A stretch of 64,000 nt of DNA from Hyphomonas pacifica (GCF_000682675.1 NZ_AWFA01000001.1:1-64000), one strand, 5' to 3'; shown: positions 52,964 through 62,668, numbered from the stretch's first letter. The notes: generated by a model not told the origin, from the sequence alone. Program-made: numbers and translations.

Positions 52964-53836
52964 CTATTTAGAGGATGCCCCCTCCAGCTTGTCTTGCGTC
53001 TTTGTGTCAAAGTCGCTCGCATCATGCCGCTCGCGCAGCTGCGATGCCGGATCGCCAAATGTGCGGTTGACCATGCGGCCTCGTTTGACCGGCTCGCGCT
53101 TGGCAAGCTGGTCTGTCCAGCGGATAACGTTCATGTATTCCTGCACCTGAAGGAACTCACCCGCGTCATAGACAAGGCCCTTTACCAGTGCGCCATACCA
53201 TGGCCAGATTGCCATATCCGCAATGCTGTATTCATCCCCAGCCATGAATTCGCGGTCGGCCAGATTACGATCCAGCACGTCCAGCTGGCGTTTCACTTCC
53301 ATGGCGAACCGGTTGATCGGATATTCGAATTTCTCCGGCGCGTAAGCGTAAAAATGACCAAAGCCGCCGCCCAGATAAGGGGCGGAGCCCATTTGCCAGA
53401 ACAGCCAGTTCAGGGCCTCTGTACGTTTGTTATGTTTGGTTGGAAGAAAGGCGCCAAACTTCTCAGCCAGGTAGAGCAGGATTGAGCCGCTTTCAAATAC
53501 GCGGGTTTCCGTGGTCATGTCGAACATGACGGGGATCTTAGAGTTCGGATTCAGTTCAACATAGCCGGACCCGAACTGGTCCCCTTCCCCAATATTGATC
53601 AGCCAGGCATCGTATTCCGCGCCTTCATGCCCCTCTGCCAGCAACTCTTCCAGCATGATGGTAACCTTCACTCCATTGGGCGTGCCCAGCGAATAGAGCT
53701 GAAGCGGATGCTCGCCGACGGGAAGTTCCTTTTCGTGCGTCGCGCCGGCGATGGGCCGGTTGATATTCGCAAACCGACCGCCGCTGCCCTTGTCCCAGGT
53801 CCAGACCTTTGGGGGTGTGTAAGTATCATCGGCCAT
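52964..53836 (-). CDS. yghU: YghU-like glutathione S-transferase
   Basis: A 290-residue glutathione transferase of the Nu/YghU class, which acts as a glutathione-dependent disulfide reductase or peroxidase. FANINRPIAGATHEKELPVG is the N-terminal arm that contacts two glutathiones. LYSLGTPNGVKVTIMLEELL starts the thioredoxin-like domain, and LNPNSKIPVMFD and GSILLYLAEKFG follow. The helical domain ends with GDEYSIADMAIWPWYG. ATG 53836 has GAAGGA at about 7 nt. Confidence 0.9.
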   Translation of the reverse strand: MADDTYTPPKVWTWDKGSGGRFANINRPIAGATHEKELPVGEHPLQLYSLGTPNGVKVTIMLEELLAEGHEGAEYDAWLINIGEGDQFGSGYVELNPNSKIPVMFDMTTETRVFESGSILLYLAEKFGAFLPTKHNKRTEALNWLFWQMGSAPYLGGGFGHFYAYAPEKFEYPINRFAMEVKRQLDVLDRNLADREFMAGDEYSIADMAIWPWYGALVKGLVYDAGEFLQVQEYMNVIRWTDQLAKREPVKRGRMVNRTFGDPASQLRERHDASDFDTKTQDKLEGASSK

Positions 53837-53953
53837 GTGTTGCGTCCTTCCTTTTGCGTTTCTTGCAAACATGTAGGAGTGGATAGCGGATTGTCAGCAA
53901 ACTTCTTTGTGAGAATTCCTAAACAACGGGTGGAATAAAACCTCGCTTACCCG

Positions 53954-56404
53954 TCAGGCTGACATCCCCTCGGTCAGCAAAAGCTCCTGATTGTGAACAT
54001 TGCGCGCCGCCTGAACGGGTAGCCAGCAGGTCACTTCAAGGCCGCCACCATCAACCGGGCGCATTCCCACCGTGCCACCGTGCAGGTCTACAAAGTGCTT
54101 CACAAGAGCCAACCCAAGTCCGGCGCCACGCTGGTCTCCGGAGACGAAGCTATCAAAGCTCGTTGCCCGCTTGTCAGCCTCAAGGCCGCGGCCATTATCG
54201 CGGACAGACAGGGTTACCATGTCACCGACACGCTGGGCAGAAATCGTGATCTCGCCGCCGGAATCCGTAAAGCGCAGGGAGTTGGAGATCAGGTTGAACA
54301 ACACCTGACGGATACGGCGCTCGTCCGCATGGATAACTCCAAGAGAGCCTTTTACATCTGCCCGCACGGCAATCTCGGTATCTTCTGCCTTGGAAACGAC
54401 CATGTCGATGCTCTCATCGATCACACGATGCAGATCGACATCCTTGAGGTCTAGATCCATACGGCCAGCCTCGATCATCGCCAGATCGAGGATGTTCTCG
54501 ATCAGCTTCGAGAGGTGGTCGGAGGCAGAGAGGATTGCGCTGACATAATCCGCCTGGCGCTCGGTCAAGTCGCCATTGCGCTGGGTTTCCAGCAATTCCG
54601 CATAGCCGAAGATCACCGTCAGCGGAGAGCGCAGCTGGTAGGATACATTGCGAACAAACTCCGTCTTCAGACGGTCAGCTGCCTCAAAAGCCTCCGCGCG
54701 GTCGCGTAGGGCAGATTCCACCCGGCGGGTTGCGGTAACGTCCGCAAACGCAATCAACGTATTACCGTCCGGCAGCGGATGCGTCAGATAAGTCAGAATG
54801 GAGCCATCTGACCGTCGCATCTCACCCGTGGTGGACTGACGCGCGCGCGCGGAAGGATCCGTGATGTGTCCTTTGATGCTGTCCCAGATCTCCAGATCGT
54901 GGAAAAGCGGTACGCATTCCTCTATCACATCGGCATAATCCGGCTGGTCCTTCAACCGATCATGATCAAGATTCCAGAGGCGCTCGAACGCCCTGTTGAA
55001 TAGTTTGAGACGTCCGTCGCCGCCAAACACGGCAACCGCCTCATGCAGATTGTCCAGCGTGGACGCCTGGGTTTTGACGATGGCGTTGAACTTGGTCTTG
55101 AGGTCCAACTCGCCGGTGATATCCTTGAACAGAAGAAGCAAGCCGCCCATTGGGTGACGCTGGCGCGTAACGGATAGGGTCCGGTCATCAGGCAAAGACC
55201 AGGTGTCTTCCTTTACGCCGTCAATATCCAGGTAGTAGGACAACTCCTCCGCACGCCATTCGGCATAGTTCGTCCGGGCTGGCAGTTTGCGACGCTCGCG
55301 CAGACGGTCCAGCAGCTGGCCGTGATTTGGACGATCCAGCAGGAAACTTTCATCCAGATCCCACATGTCGCGGAAGGCCTTATTGTAGAAGGTTAGCTTC
55401 CGGTCCGCACCGAAGATGGCAACGGCGTCCGCCACATGGTTCAGGGTCTCATCATGTGCGCGAACATGTCGGTTCAGTTCCTCGCGGGCATTCTCCTGCT
55501 CAGTGACATCAAAGGCCATGGCACCTGCGCCGCCAGACAGCGGGAATGTCAGCACACGCATCGCGCGGCGCTCGCCGTCAATGATCATGTGCCGGGTTTC
55601 ATCAATATCGGCGCCTTCGGAAATCGTCTTGCGCGCCTGGTCCGAGGAGGCTTGGTCCAACATAAGTTGGCGGTCCAGTACGCGGTCAAGGTTTACGCCG
55701 TCCACCGCTTCAATATATGCTGGATTAACCCATTGCAGTTTGCCCATGCCGGACACGCGCCAGGCCGGGAATGGGGCCTTGCCCAGCATGTCGAGGAAGG
55801 CTGTGGGGTCTCGCGCGATAACCTGGCGGGCTTCTTCCAGCTTGCCGCGGGCAGAGCTTTCTTCCAGACCCTTGATGGTTGTATCGGTGACCCAGACCAC
55901 AGCACGGGCGCCGGCAGTGCGTCCGTCAGCTTCAAGAAAGCGACCAGATGGACCGATGATCGTTAGAGAAAAGGCCTGTCCTGTTTCACGCAGTTCACGC
56001 AGGCGAATGCGGAGCGTCGTGTCCTGTCCGGAGCTGTCGCGAGCCTCAAGATCCGCCAAGCCTTCAATGATGCGTACCGCAGGGTCGGGCGAGATAGCGT
56101 CATCGGTAAAGCTGAGCAGACCCGCAAGAGCAACAGGCGAGCCGTAAAGCTCCGGCGGTGTAATTTCCACATCATCGGCTTCCAGCGCATCGCCCTGCCA
56201 GACCAGGATCACGCCCGGATGGGCGCCTAGGATGGAGCGATGCTCGGCCAAGGTCGTCTCAAGATCGGAAGACCGGTCCTTGTACTTTCGCGCTGCGCCT
56301 CGTGCGCCATCTGACACGCGCATGGCCCACAACAGCGCCGCCAAGCCCAGCGCCGTCGCGCCGGCCGACATGATGATAGGTACCTGGTCCGCCGTAATCG
56401 CCAT
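53954..56404 (-). CDS. divL: DivL-type PAS sensor kinase with tyrosine in the H-box
   Basis: An 816-residue membrane kinase. One N-terminal transmembrane helix (IIMSAGATALGLAALLWAM) precedes four PAS-like domains. In the dimerisation helix, at about residue 587, the H-box reads FVRNVSYQLRSPLT: the phospho-accepting His is Tyr, as in DivL of Caulobacter. N-box (QVLFNLISNSLRFT), G1 (DNGRGLE) and G2 (GAGLGLALVKHF) are present. In Caulobacter DivL binds DivK and controls CckA and so CtrA. The first PAS domains also follow DivL layout. A CtrA-type box lies 78 bp upstream. Confidence 0.9.
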   Translation of the reverse strand: MAITADQVPIIMSAGATALGLAALLWAMRVSDGARGAARKYKDRSSDLETTLAEHRSILGAHPGVILVWQGDALEADDVEITPPELYGSPVALAGLLSFTDDAISPDPAVRIIEGLADLEARDSSGQDTTLRIRLRELRETGQAFSLTIIGPSGRFLEADGRTAGARAVVWVTDTTIKGLEESSARGKLEEARQVIARDPTAFLDMLGKAPFPAWRVSGMGKLQWVNPAYIEAVDGVNLDRVLDRQLMLDQASSDQARKTISEGADIDETRHMIIDGERRAMRVLTFPLSGGAGAMAFDVTEQENAREELNRHVRAHDETLNHVADAVAIFGADRKLTFYNKAFRDMWDLDESFLLDRPNHGQLLDRLRERRKLPARTNYAEWRAEELSYYLDIDGVKEDTWSLPDDRTLSVTRQRHPMGGLLLLFKDITGELDLKTKFNAIVKTQASTLDNLHEAVAVFGGDGRLKLFNRAFERLWNLDHDRLKDQPDYADVIEECVPLFHDLEIWDSIKGHITDPSARARQSTTGEMRRSDGSILTYLTHPLPDGNTLIAFADVTATRRVESALRDRAEAFEAADRLKTEFVRNVSYQLRSPLTVIFGYAELLETQRNGDLTERQADYVSAILSASDHLSKLIENILDLAMIEAGRMDLDLKDVDLHRVIDESIDMVVSKAEDTEIAVRADVKGSLGVIHADERRIRQVLFNLISNSLRFTDSGGEITISAQRVGDMVTLSVRDNGRGLEADKRATSFDSFVSGDQRGAGLGLALVKHFVDLHGGTVGMRPVDGGGLEVTCWLPVQAARNVHNQELLLTEGMSA

Positions 56405-56481
56405 AGCGTTTTCAATCCAACTCGTGCGAATCAGCCACCTGTTCAGCGGCCGCAACTGGTTAACGGATTGCTCCCTTTGCG

Positions 56482-56497
56482 TTAAGGCGGCGTTAAC
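56482..56497 (+). promoter_or_regulatory. Consensus CtrA box between divL and the EF-hand gene
   Basis: TTAA at 56482-56485, seven bases (GGCGGCG), then TTAAC at 56493-56497 match the CtrA consensus TTAA-N7-TTAAC exactly. A further TTAAC half site lies at 56460-56464. The box is 78 bp before the divL start and about 107 bp before the EF-hand gene start, so it could act on either. Confidence 0.65.
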
Positions 56498-56603
56498 AAG
56501 AGGCTAATGCCACAGGGCTGTCCACACAAGATAACTGAAACGTCATGTTGCCAAAACGACACACAGGCCTACTCTGAGGTCTCGAATGGCGATGGAGTCA
56601 GTT

Positions 56604-57158
56604 ATGCGAAATCGGGTTTTAGCCTTTGCCGTATCGGCCTTGCTCTGCATACCAGCCCCGATATATGCCCAAGCCAGCGAGGATCCGGATGAAATCGTGC
56701 GCCTTCCCGGCCAAGGCGTGATGCGCACCAGTGGCGAGCGACCAGGGAAGGACAAGCGGCAAAAGACCGAACGGCTTGTCCCCGGCGGCAGCCTGTTTGT
56801 CAGCTTTGACAAGAATGAAGATGGGATTATCACCCCTGAAGAATTGAAATCTGGCGCGGAAGCGGCATTCTTGGTGGCTGACACAAATGAAGACAGCTTC
56901 CTCAGCGCCCTTGAGCAGATATCCTGGGCTGAAACCCTGATCATTCGCGATGATACGCTAAGCAACCCAGCCTATTTTGACCCGAACCTCGACCGCATGG
57001 TCAGCCATGAAGAATTCATGCATGTTATCAATGTGCTCGCCGAGGATTATGCGGAAGAAACCGGCGAAATTCTCGTCAAATCCCTCCACGCGCCAAAGCA
57101 GGACCGGGAACGCAGGAAAATGTCTCGCCTGATGCCAGACGAACCTCTTGGGAACTGA
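56604..57158 (+). CDS. Secreted EF-hand protein
   Basis: A 184-residue exported protein. The signal peptide (VLAFAVSALLCIPAPIYAQA) is followed by a polar spacer and three EF-hand-like loops: DKNEDGIITPEE, DTNEDSFLSALE and DPNLDRMVSHEE. Two are good calcium sites; the third is less regular. Function is unknown. ATG 56604 has GGAG at 7 nt; upstream ATGs at 56586 and 56592 are in frame. It converges tail-to-tail with aguB, its stop and that of aguB forming TGATCA. Confidence 0.82.
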   Translation: MRNRVLAFAVSALLCIPAPIYAQASEDPDEIVRLPGQGVMRTSGERPGKDKRQKTERLVPGGSLFVSFDKNEDGIITPEELKSGAEAAFLVADTNEDSFLSALEQISWAETLIIRDDTLSNPAYFDPNLDRMVSHEEFMHVINVLAEDYAEETGEILVKSLHAPKQDRERRKMSRLMPDEPLGN

Positions 57159-57998
57159 TCAGACAAGACCATCATAAAGGTCTGTGCGCCGGTCGCGGAA
57201 GAACCCCCAGGCAGCGCGTTCGCGATCAACGTCATCCAGATCAAACTCTGCAAGCAGTACCCCCTGCTCTGCGCGGTCGAAATCTGTCACGATTTCGCCG
57301 GTCTGGTCCGCAATGAAGCTGGTTCCATAGAAGATCTGGCCCTCTTCATTCCCGACACGATTGGCAGCCACCACCGGAATGGTGTTGGAGACAGCATGCC
57401 CTTGCATGGCGCGGCGCCAGCGCGCCGCCGTATCCAGGCTACTATCCTGCGGCTCTGAGCCGATTGCCGTGGGGTACAGAAGCGCATCCGCGCCCATAAG
57501 GGCCATGGAGCGTGCCGCCTCCGGGAACCATTGGTCCCAGCAAATCCCGACACCAATCCGACCCTTCATCGTCTCCCAGACGCGAAACCCGGTATCGCCT
57601 GGGCGGAAATAATACTTCTCCTGATAGCCTGGGCCATCAGGAATGTGGCTTTTCCGATAAACGCCAAGCGCCGCACCGTCAGCATCCAGCATGACCAGAG
57701 AATTGTAATAATGCGGCCCGTCTTTCTCATAAATCGAGACCGGAATAACGACGCCCAATTCAGCAGCCAGCTCTGCCAATTGCACCACAGCTGGATGCTC
57801 ATTCCAGGGATAGGCCCGCGCAAAGTGCTCTTCTTCTTGAGTCTTGCAGAAATAATAGCCGCAGAACAATTCGGGCGGCAGAACAACATCCGCGCCCTTA
57901 CTGGCCGCGTCCCGCACATAATCAGCAACGCGGTCGATATTTTCCTGCACATCATCAGATGGCGTGAATTGGATGGCCGCGAGGGTAAGTTTACGCAT
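57159..57998 (-). CDS. aguB: N-carbamoylputrescine amidase
   Basis: A 279-residue nitrilase-superfamily amidase that hydrolyses N-carbamoylputrescine to putrescine. The catalytic Glu is in LPPELFCGYYFC, Lys in YRKSHIPDGPGYQEKYYFRP and Cys in VGICWDQWFPEAAR. The FCGYYFC and WGFFRDRRTDLY segments are diagnostic for this branch. ATG 57998 has AGGAG at 7 nt. It lies 19 bp downstream of aguA, one operon. Confidence 0.93.
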   Translation of the reverse strand: MRKLTLAAIQFTPSDDVQENIDRVADYVRDAASKGADVVLPPELFCGYYFCKTQEEEHFARAYPWNEHPAVVQLAELAAELGVVIPVSIYEKDGPHYYNSLVMLDADGAALGVYRKSHIPDGPGYQEKYYFRPGDTGFRVWETMKGRIGVGICWDQWFPEAARSMALMGADALLYPTAIGSEPQDSSLDTAARWRRAMQGHAVSNTIPVVAANRVGNEEGQIFYGTSFIADQTGEIVTDFDRAEQGVLLAEFDLDDVDRERAAWGFFRDRRTDLYDGLV

Positions 57999-58017
57999 GT
58001 CAGGCTCCTGCTGCAAA

Positions 58018-59001
58018 TCAGGCGGGAATTTCTCTTGTCATGCAATGGAAGCTTCCGCCCCCATTCAGAATGTGACGCGCGGGCAGCCCGATCACTTTCC
58101 GTCCCTCAAACAGAGCCTGAAGCTCAGCCAGGGCCACAAGACTGTAATGATCCTCATAGACCGGAACCAGTACGGCCCCGTTCGTGATCGTGAAGTTCAT
58201 ATGGCTTGCCGGAACGGGATTTCCATCCTCATCCCTGATCAAACCCGGTGAAGGTATCGTGGAGACTGCAAGTCCGGCCCGGCGCAGGCTTGTCTCGATC
58301 TCCGTCAGGACTTCTGCATTCGGATCGTCATCGCCAGAGGTGTGCTGGCAAAGCGCATGTCCCGGCGCAATGAAACGGGCGATATTGTCGACATGACCAT
58401 CAGTATGGTCGTTCAGCAAGCCATCTCCTAGCCAGATGAAATCTGACACACCCAGCGCAGAGCGGATGGCCGCTTCGATCGCGTCCTGATCAAGATCAGG
58501 ATTGCGGTTTGGGTTAAGCAGGCATTGGCGCGTGGTCAGCAACCGGCCGGCCCCATCGGCATCAATGCCGCCCCCTTCCAGGACCAGATCGTGCTTGATG
58601 GCAGGCAGGCCTTCATGCGCAGCAACAGCTCCCGCTGTCTCTGTATCGCCGGGCATCAGGTATTTCCCTCCCCAGCCATTGAAACGGAAGGCCTGTGCTG
58701 TCCGGCCTGCCCCGCTGCCCGTCACAATGGGGCCAGTATCCCTCAGCCAGATGTCACCTGTCGGGATGCGAACGATCTCGCCCGCCCCCTGAAGGGTATC
58801 AGCCGCTGAGGCCGCTGCCTCATCCGAGCCTGCCGCGACACGTACGGGCACATATTCTGACGCCGCCTTGATAAAGGACGCAATTTCGGCGCGCGGACCT
58901 GTCAAGTTTCCACCCCACTCCTGCGCAAGGCGAGGCCAGCCCACCCACAGGGCAGCATGCGGAGCCCATTCGGGCAAAAGATGTGTCGTCTCTTCAGTCA
59001 T
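58018..59001 (-). CDS. aguA: Agmatine deiminase
   Basis: A 327-residue guanidino-group-modifying enzyme that converts agmatine to N-carbamoylputrescine. It has the GME-fold motifs WLRDTGPIV, FRFNGWGGKY, EGGGIDADGAGRLLTT and HTDGHVDNIARF. The catalytic cysteine is in ILNGGGSFHCMTREIP. With aguB it makes putrescine, which the carboxyspermidine genes at 11.8-14.7 kb can use. It lies upstream of aguB on the same strand. Confidence 0.94.
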   Translation of the reverse strand: MTEETTHLLPEWAPHAALWVGWPRLAQEWGGNLTGPRAEIASFIKAASEYVPVRVAAGSDEAAASAADTLQGAGEIVRIPTGDIWLRDTGPIVTGSGAGRTAQAFRFNGWGGKYLMPGDTETAGAVAAHEGLPAIKHDLVLEGGGIDADGAGRLLTTRQCLLNPNRNPDLDQDAIEAAIRSALGVSDFIWLGDGLLNDHTDGHVDNIARFIAPGHALCQHTSGDDDPNAEVLTEIETSLRRAGLAVSTIPSPGLIRDEDGNPVPASHMNFTITNGAVLVPVYEDHYSLVALAELQALFEGRKVIGLPARHILNGGGSFHCMTREIPA

Positions 59002-59032
59002 TTGCGCGCCATGCCACAGCTTTCATTAAAGG

Positions 59033-59062
59033 AAAAGGGCGGCCTCTCCCAAGACCGCCCTT
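59033..59062 (-). terminator. Terminator of the TonB-dependent receptor gene
   Basis: On the minus strand AAGGGCGG pairs with CCGCCCTT (plus coordinates 59055-59062 and 59035-59042) around a 12-nt loop. The stem is followed by TTCC with part of its T-run in the stem. It lies 28 bp beyond the receptor stop, before the aguA start. Confidence 0.7.
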
Positions 59063-59089
59063 CCCGAATTTCAATAAAGCCAGCGGGCT

Positions 59090-62000
59090 TTAGAATTCGT
59101 AACGCAGACCGATCCGGATCTCGTAGACCGACTGAGTCAGGCTGCGGAAGCTTGTCGGATCAGCATCGAAATCGTTGAAACGATAGACACAGTCACCAGA
59201 AGCAATACAGGTCGTGCGCGGAGCATCGCCCCTAAGAGCTGTCGCTCCGTCAATGCCGTTTAGAGCCACGTCTGCAGCTGAGACAATATCAGCCTGAACC
59301 GTGTGAACTTCATCATAGCTCGAGCCGCTATACTGCGTGCCCCACTCATCATTCAGCAGGTTCGCCACGTTCTTGATGTCGAGTACGAATTTCAGGCGGT
59401 TTTCACCGACATATTTCGCGGCGGCATCATTAAAGAACGGCAGCTCCTGTTGATACTGGAAGTCCCAGCGCTGAGTCCACGAGCTCTCGTCGTCGTTCCG
59501 CTTCTGAATGGATCCGAAATCCCAGCCATGTGACTGACCATACTCTATGAAGGCCTGCTCATCAAAACCGCTCGCCACCACGACGCCCGGATCGTTAATT
59601 GCGCCGCCGCTAATGGCCGGCACATAGAGCAGGTCATTATCGTACGGGCTTTCACCATCACCCGGACGACCGAACAGAGCATTAGAGCTACTGATATCGA
59701 AGGTGTAGGAGAACGGTTCGCCAGAGTAGATTTGACCGAACAGGTTGAAGCGAGAGTTTAGGTCTCCAAAGATTTCTTTCTCGTAGGAAAGGTTCACTTT
59801 GAAGGCGTGCTCTGTCTGGTAAGGCGCTGTATAGGCACCAGGGTTGTTACGGTCAAAGTCAATTATCGAACGGAAGTTCGATACACCGCGAGAAGAGCTA
59901 CCCGGAGTTACGGATTCAATGTCCTGGTGTGCATAGGACGCATAGAAGCCGAGGCCGTTATCATACTGCTTGCTAAGCGCTGCAGTAAGCGTCAGGGAAG
60001 AACCATCGTCATAATTGGTCAGCTGGATAGCGTTGTTGATCCCCAAGTCTTCCAGATCCGCATATATTGGACGGCCATCTGGGGCAACACCTGCGGGTAG
60101 AGCCGCGGCCAGATCTGTTTGCGCAAGGTCTACCCAACGGAAGCCATTATTGGTGACAGCATAGAGAGCCTGCAGGCTGACCAAGTAGTCATCGCCGAGG
60201 TGCACGCCGAACTGATCGAAGTTCAGGTCGAAGCGTTGGTCAAGACGCAAGCTGGCTTTCCAGTCAGACGGCGTTTCGAAATCAGGATCGATAATATCGA
60301 TCGGGCCTGGATCGTTAGCATCGTTCGCTTTGACAGCCTCAATCAGAGACGCTGGTGTACCGTTTGCCGGGTTAACACCTGTCAGGTCTCTTGCACTTGC
60401 AAAGAACACTGGCGGGGTAAATGCGTTAGAGGTCCAGACCTGCGGATCACCACCGGCGAAGAGCCCAAAGCCACCCGTCACTTTTGTACGGTCAAACGGC
60501 GTGTACTCAAAGCCGACACGCGGCATGACCAGAGTATCGCCGTCGAGATTTTCCGTGTTGGATTGTCCGTAAGCAGCTTCAAAGAAGGTACGTTCCTGCG
60601 GTTTATCGTCCTGGATGAAAGTTTCCATTCGCAGACCGTAGTCGAGACGGAAGTCGGAACGCATTTGCCAGCTGTCTTGAGCGAACAGGGCGAGCTTATC
60701 GTAGCCCCATGCGGCGCGGATATCTTCACGGTCACCAGTGTCAGGCAGGAGCACCGAAACATTTGCAGTCTGGTTTTGCAGGTCATCAATCGAATTGAAG
60801 ACGAATTCACCAACGGAGCGCTGAGCAAACAAATTGTCCAGCTCGTAGTGCTGATACTCACCGCCTACGGTGAAGAAGTGATCCCCAAGAACGTAATTGG
60901 CAGCACCGTAAATCTGCAGCCGCTCATCATCGAACGTATTGCCCTGACGATAGATATCACAGCCACCCGTCGCGAAGAACACATCGTTCGTTTCTGCGGT
61001 GTCAGCATCACCATCATCAAGATAGCCTTCGAACGGCGTACCGACGAGGTCAGCTTCGCTGAGGCGGATGTCAAATTCACCGACGCCGTTTCCAGCATTA
61101 CAGTCTTGGCTACGTGAGTAGTCTTTATAGTTGACCCGGAACTCAGTGGACAGCTTGTCCGTCCAGTCAGAATAGACCTGAACCGTGTAAGCGTCGAGTT
61201 CCGTTGGCGTCGCGTAATAGGCAGACTGGAAATTAGTCTGGCCAACGTTGGAAACGCCGCTTTCCTCAGTCTTCTGATAGGTGAAGGAAGCGCGGTGATC
61301 CTGATTAATCTGCCAGTCGATCTTGCCGAGGAAACGCTCAGACGTCACAGGGAGTGAAACAACGTCCGGACGTCCGCCCATATCAAAGCCGTAAACGCTT
61401 TGAACCAGGTCATTCAAACCCGCATAAAGTGCAGGGTTGATATCGTCATCGATATCAGCCTGCGTGAAGTTCGAGGAAGAGCCTGATTCAAACTTGTCAT
61501 AAGTTCCGAAGAACCAAAGCTTGTCCTTGATGATCGGTCCACCAAGGGACACACCGTACTCTTCTTCCGTGAATGGGGCCTTCGCTACATACTGATCGAA
61601 TGCTGAATTACCGTAATAGTCTTCATCCTGACGATAATAATACACAGAGCCATCAATCTCGTTCGTACCGGATTTGGTTACGACGTTTACGAGACCACCG
61701 GTGAAGCCAGAAGACTTGACAGAATAGTCAGAGGCAACCACGGACGCAGATTCGATCGCATCGAGAGAAATTGGCGCGCGAGCGGTGGCATATGTGGAAG
61801 AAGACAGACCAAAATCATCACCTTGTAGTGAACCATCAATGGCCAGAGCGTTGAAGCGCGGGTTCGCGCCAGCGATGGACATGATGCCCTCACCTGAAGA
61901 GAAGGCGAGTGGGTCACGAACCAAAGTCGCGATCAGGTCACGTTCTGTGGACGGCTGGTTGAGTATATCATCCTCTGTGAAGGAGGATCCCACACCACCA

Positions 62001-62407
62001 TTAAGGTCAAGCCGCGAACCAGCACTACCGATGACAACAACGCGCTCAAGCTGCCGCTCGCCTTCAGGAGACACTGTAAGTGCAAGCGAGTTGGAAGAAG
62101 GCTGAAGGTACACGTTTTCACGTGTGGTTTTGCCTTCAGATGTCTCAATCGTGATCGTGTAAGGACCGCCTACGCGGAGGCCTGATCCGAAGAAGACACC
62201 ACCTGCAGAGGTCGTTTGCGTTGTCGACGTCCCCGTTGGTGTGTGAGTGACTGTAACAGTAGCATTTGCTACTGGAGCGCCTGTCTCATCCGTCACCTGT
62301 CCGTTCAGGTTGGATGAGGTCACCTGCGCAAATGCAGCGCCAGAAACGGCTAGAAGCGCAATAGCAGATACAGCTGCTCCGCGCCCGAAAGTGGTCCAAT
62401 TTGTCAT
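59090..62407 (-). CDS. Oar-like TonB-dependent receptor
   Basis: A 1105-residue outer-membrane transporter. Signal peptide (VSAIALLAVSGAAFAQ), then a carboxypeptidase-regulatory-like domain (NLNGQVTDETGAPVANATVTV, residues about 33-110). A plug domain follows (DDILNQPSTERDLIATLV, NPRFNALAIDGSLQ and SSGFTGGLVNVVTKSGTNE), and then a beta-barrel of some 800 residues rich in aromatic beta-strands ends LRYEF with the terminal Phe. Oar-like receptors in Caulobacterales import undefined large ligands, possibly peptides or glycans. No TonB, ExbB or ExbD gene is in the window. The ATG at 62407 follows AGGGGAATAGTC. Confidence 0.92.
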   Translation of the reverse strand: MTNWTTFGRGAAVSAIALLAVSGAAFAQVTSSNLNGQVTDETGAPVANATVTVTHTPTGTSTTQTTSAGGVFFGSGLRVGGPYTITIETSEGKTTRENVYLQPSSNSLALTVSPEGERQLERVVVIGSAGSRLDLNGGVGSSFTEDDILNQPSTERDLIATLVRDPLAFSSGEGIMSIAGANPRFNALAIDGSLQGDDFGLSSSTYATARAPISLDAIESASVVASDYSVKSSGFTGGLVNVVTKSGTNEIDGSVYYYRQDEDYYGNSAFDQYVAKAPFTEEEYGVSLGGPIIKDKLWFFGTYDKFESGSSSNFTQADIDDDINPALYAGLNDLVQSVYGFDMGGRPDVVSLPVTSERFLGKIDWQINQDHRASFTYQKTEESGVSNVGQTNFQSAYYATPTELDAYTVQVYSDWTDKLSTEFRVNYKDYSRSQDCNAGNGVGEFDIRLSEADLVGTPFEGYLDDGDADTAETNDVFFATGGCDIYRQGNTFDDERLQIYGAANYVLGDHFFTVGGEYQHYELDNLFAQRSVGEFVFNSIDDLQNQTANVSVLLPDTGDREDIRAAWGYDKLALFAQDSWQMRSDFRLDYGLRMETFIQDDKPQERTFFEAAYGQSNTENLDGDTLVMPRVGFEYTPFDRTKVTGGFGLFAGGDPQVWTSNAFTPPVFFASARDLTGVNPANGTPASLIEAVKANDANDPGPIDIIDPDFETPSDWKASLRLDQRFDLNFDQFGVHLGDDYLVSLQALYAVTNNGFRWVDLAQTDLAAALPAGVAPDGRPIYADLEDLGINNAIQLTNYDDGSSLTLTAALSKQYDNGLGFYASYAHQDIESVTPGSSSRGVSNFRSIIDFDRNNPGAYTAPYQTEHAFKVNLSYEKEIFGDLNSRFNLFGQIYSGEPFSYTFDISSSNALFGRPGDGESPYDNDLLYVPAISGGAINDPGVVVASGFDEQAFIEYGQSHGWDFGSIQKRNDDESSWTQRWDFQYQQELPFFNDAAAKYVGENRLKFVLDIKNVANLLNDEWGTQYSGSSYDEVHTVQADIVSAADVALNGIDGATALRGDAPRTTCIASGDCVYRFNDFDADPTSFRSLTQSVYEIRIGLRYEF

Positions 62408-62668
62408 GACTATTCCCCTAGTCGGCTAAAGCCAGCCACGCCCTTGCATGCGACTGGTTTCCGGGTCGCATAACGACTCCGGATGACAGAATAGTGACAA
62501 GAACTTGAAGGTTCAGCAGTTAATTCCGTGTTTGATGGTGATCATATTGTTGCGATGCAAAAAAGACACGGTTCTGGGAACGACACTTACCAGGAATTGT
62601 GCAGTCGGGGGTATATTCTACCCAGGCTGAACGGCATAAGTCTCAGGATAATAGGGAATCGCCTGCCG
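62408..62668. other. Divergent gap between TonB-dependent receptor and glycosyltransferase
   Basis: A 261-bp AT-richer gap that must carry promoters for both genes. I see one GANTC site (GACTC at about 62470) and no clear palindrome, box or gene. Confidence 0.4.

Noticed and set aside
60119-61117. 332-codon plus-strand frame inside the TonB-dependent receptor gene
   Set aside because: The receptor protein is continuous and full length on the minus strand. The plus-strand product has no fold and no start signal.
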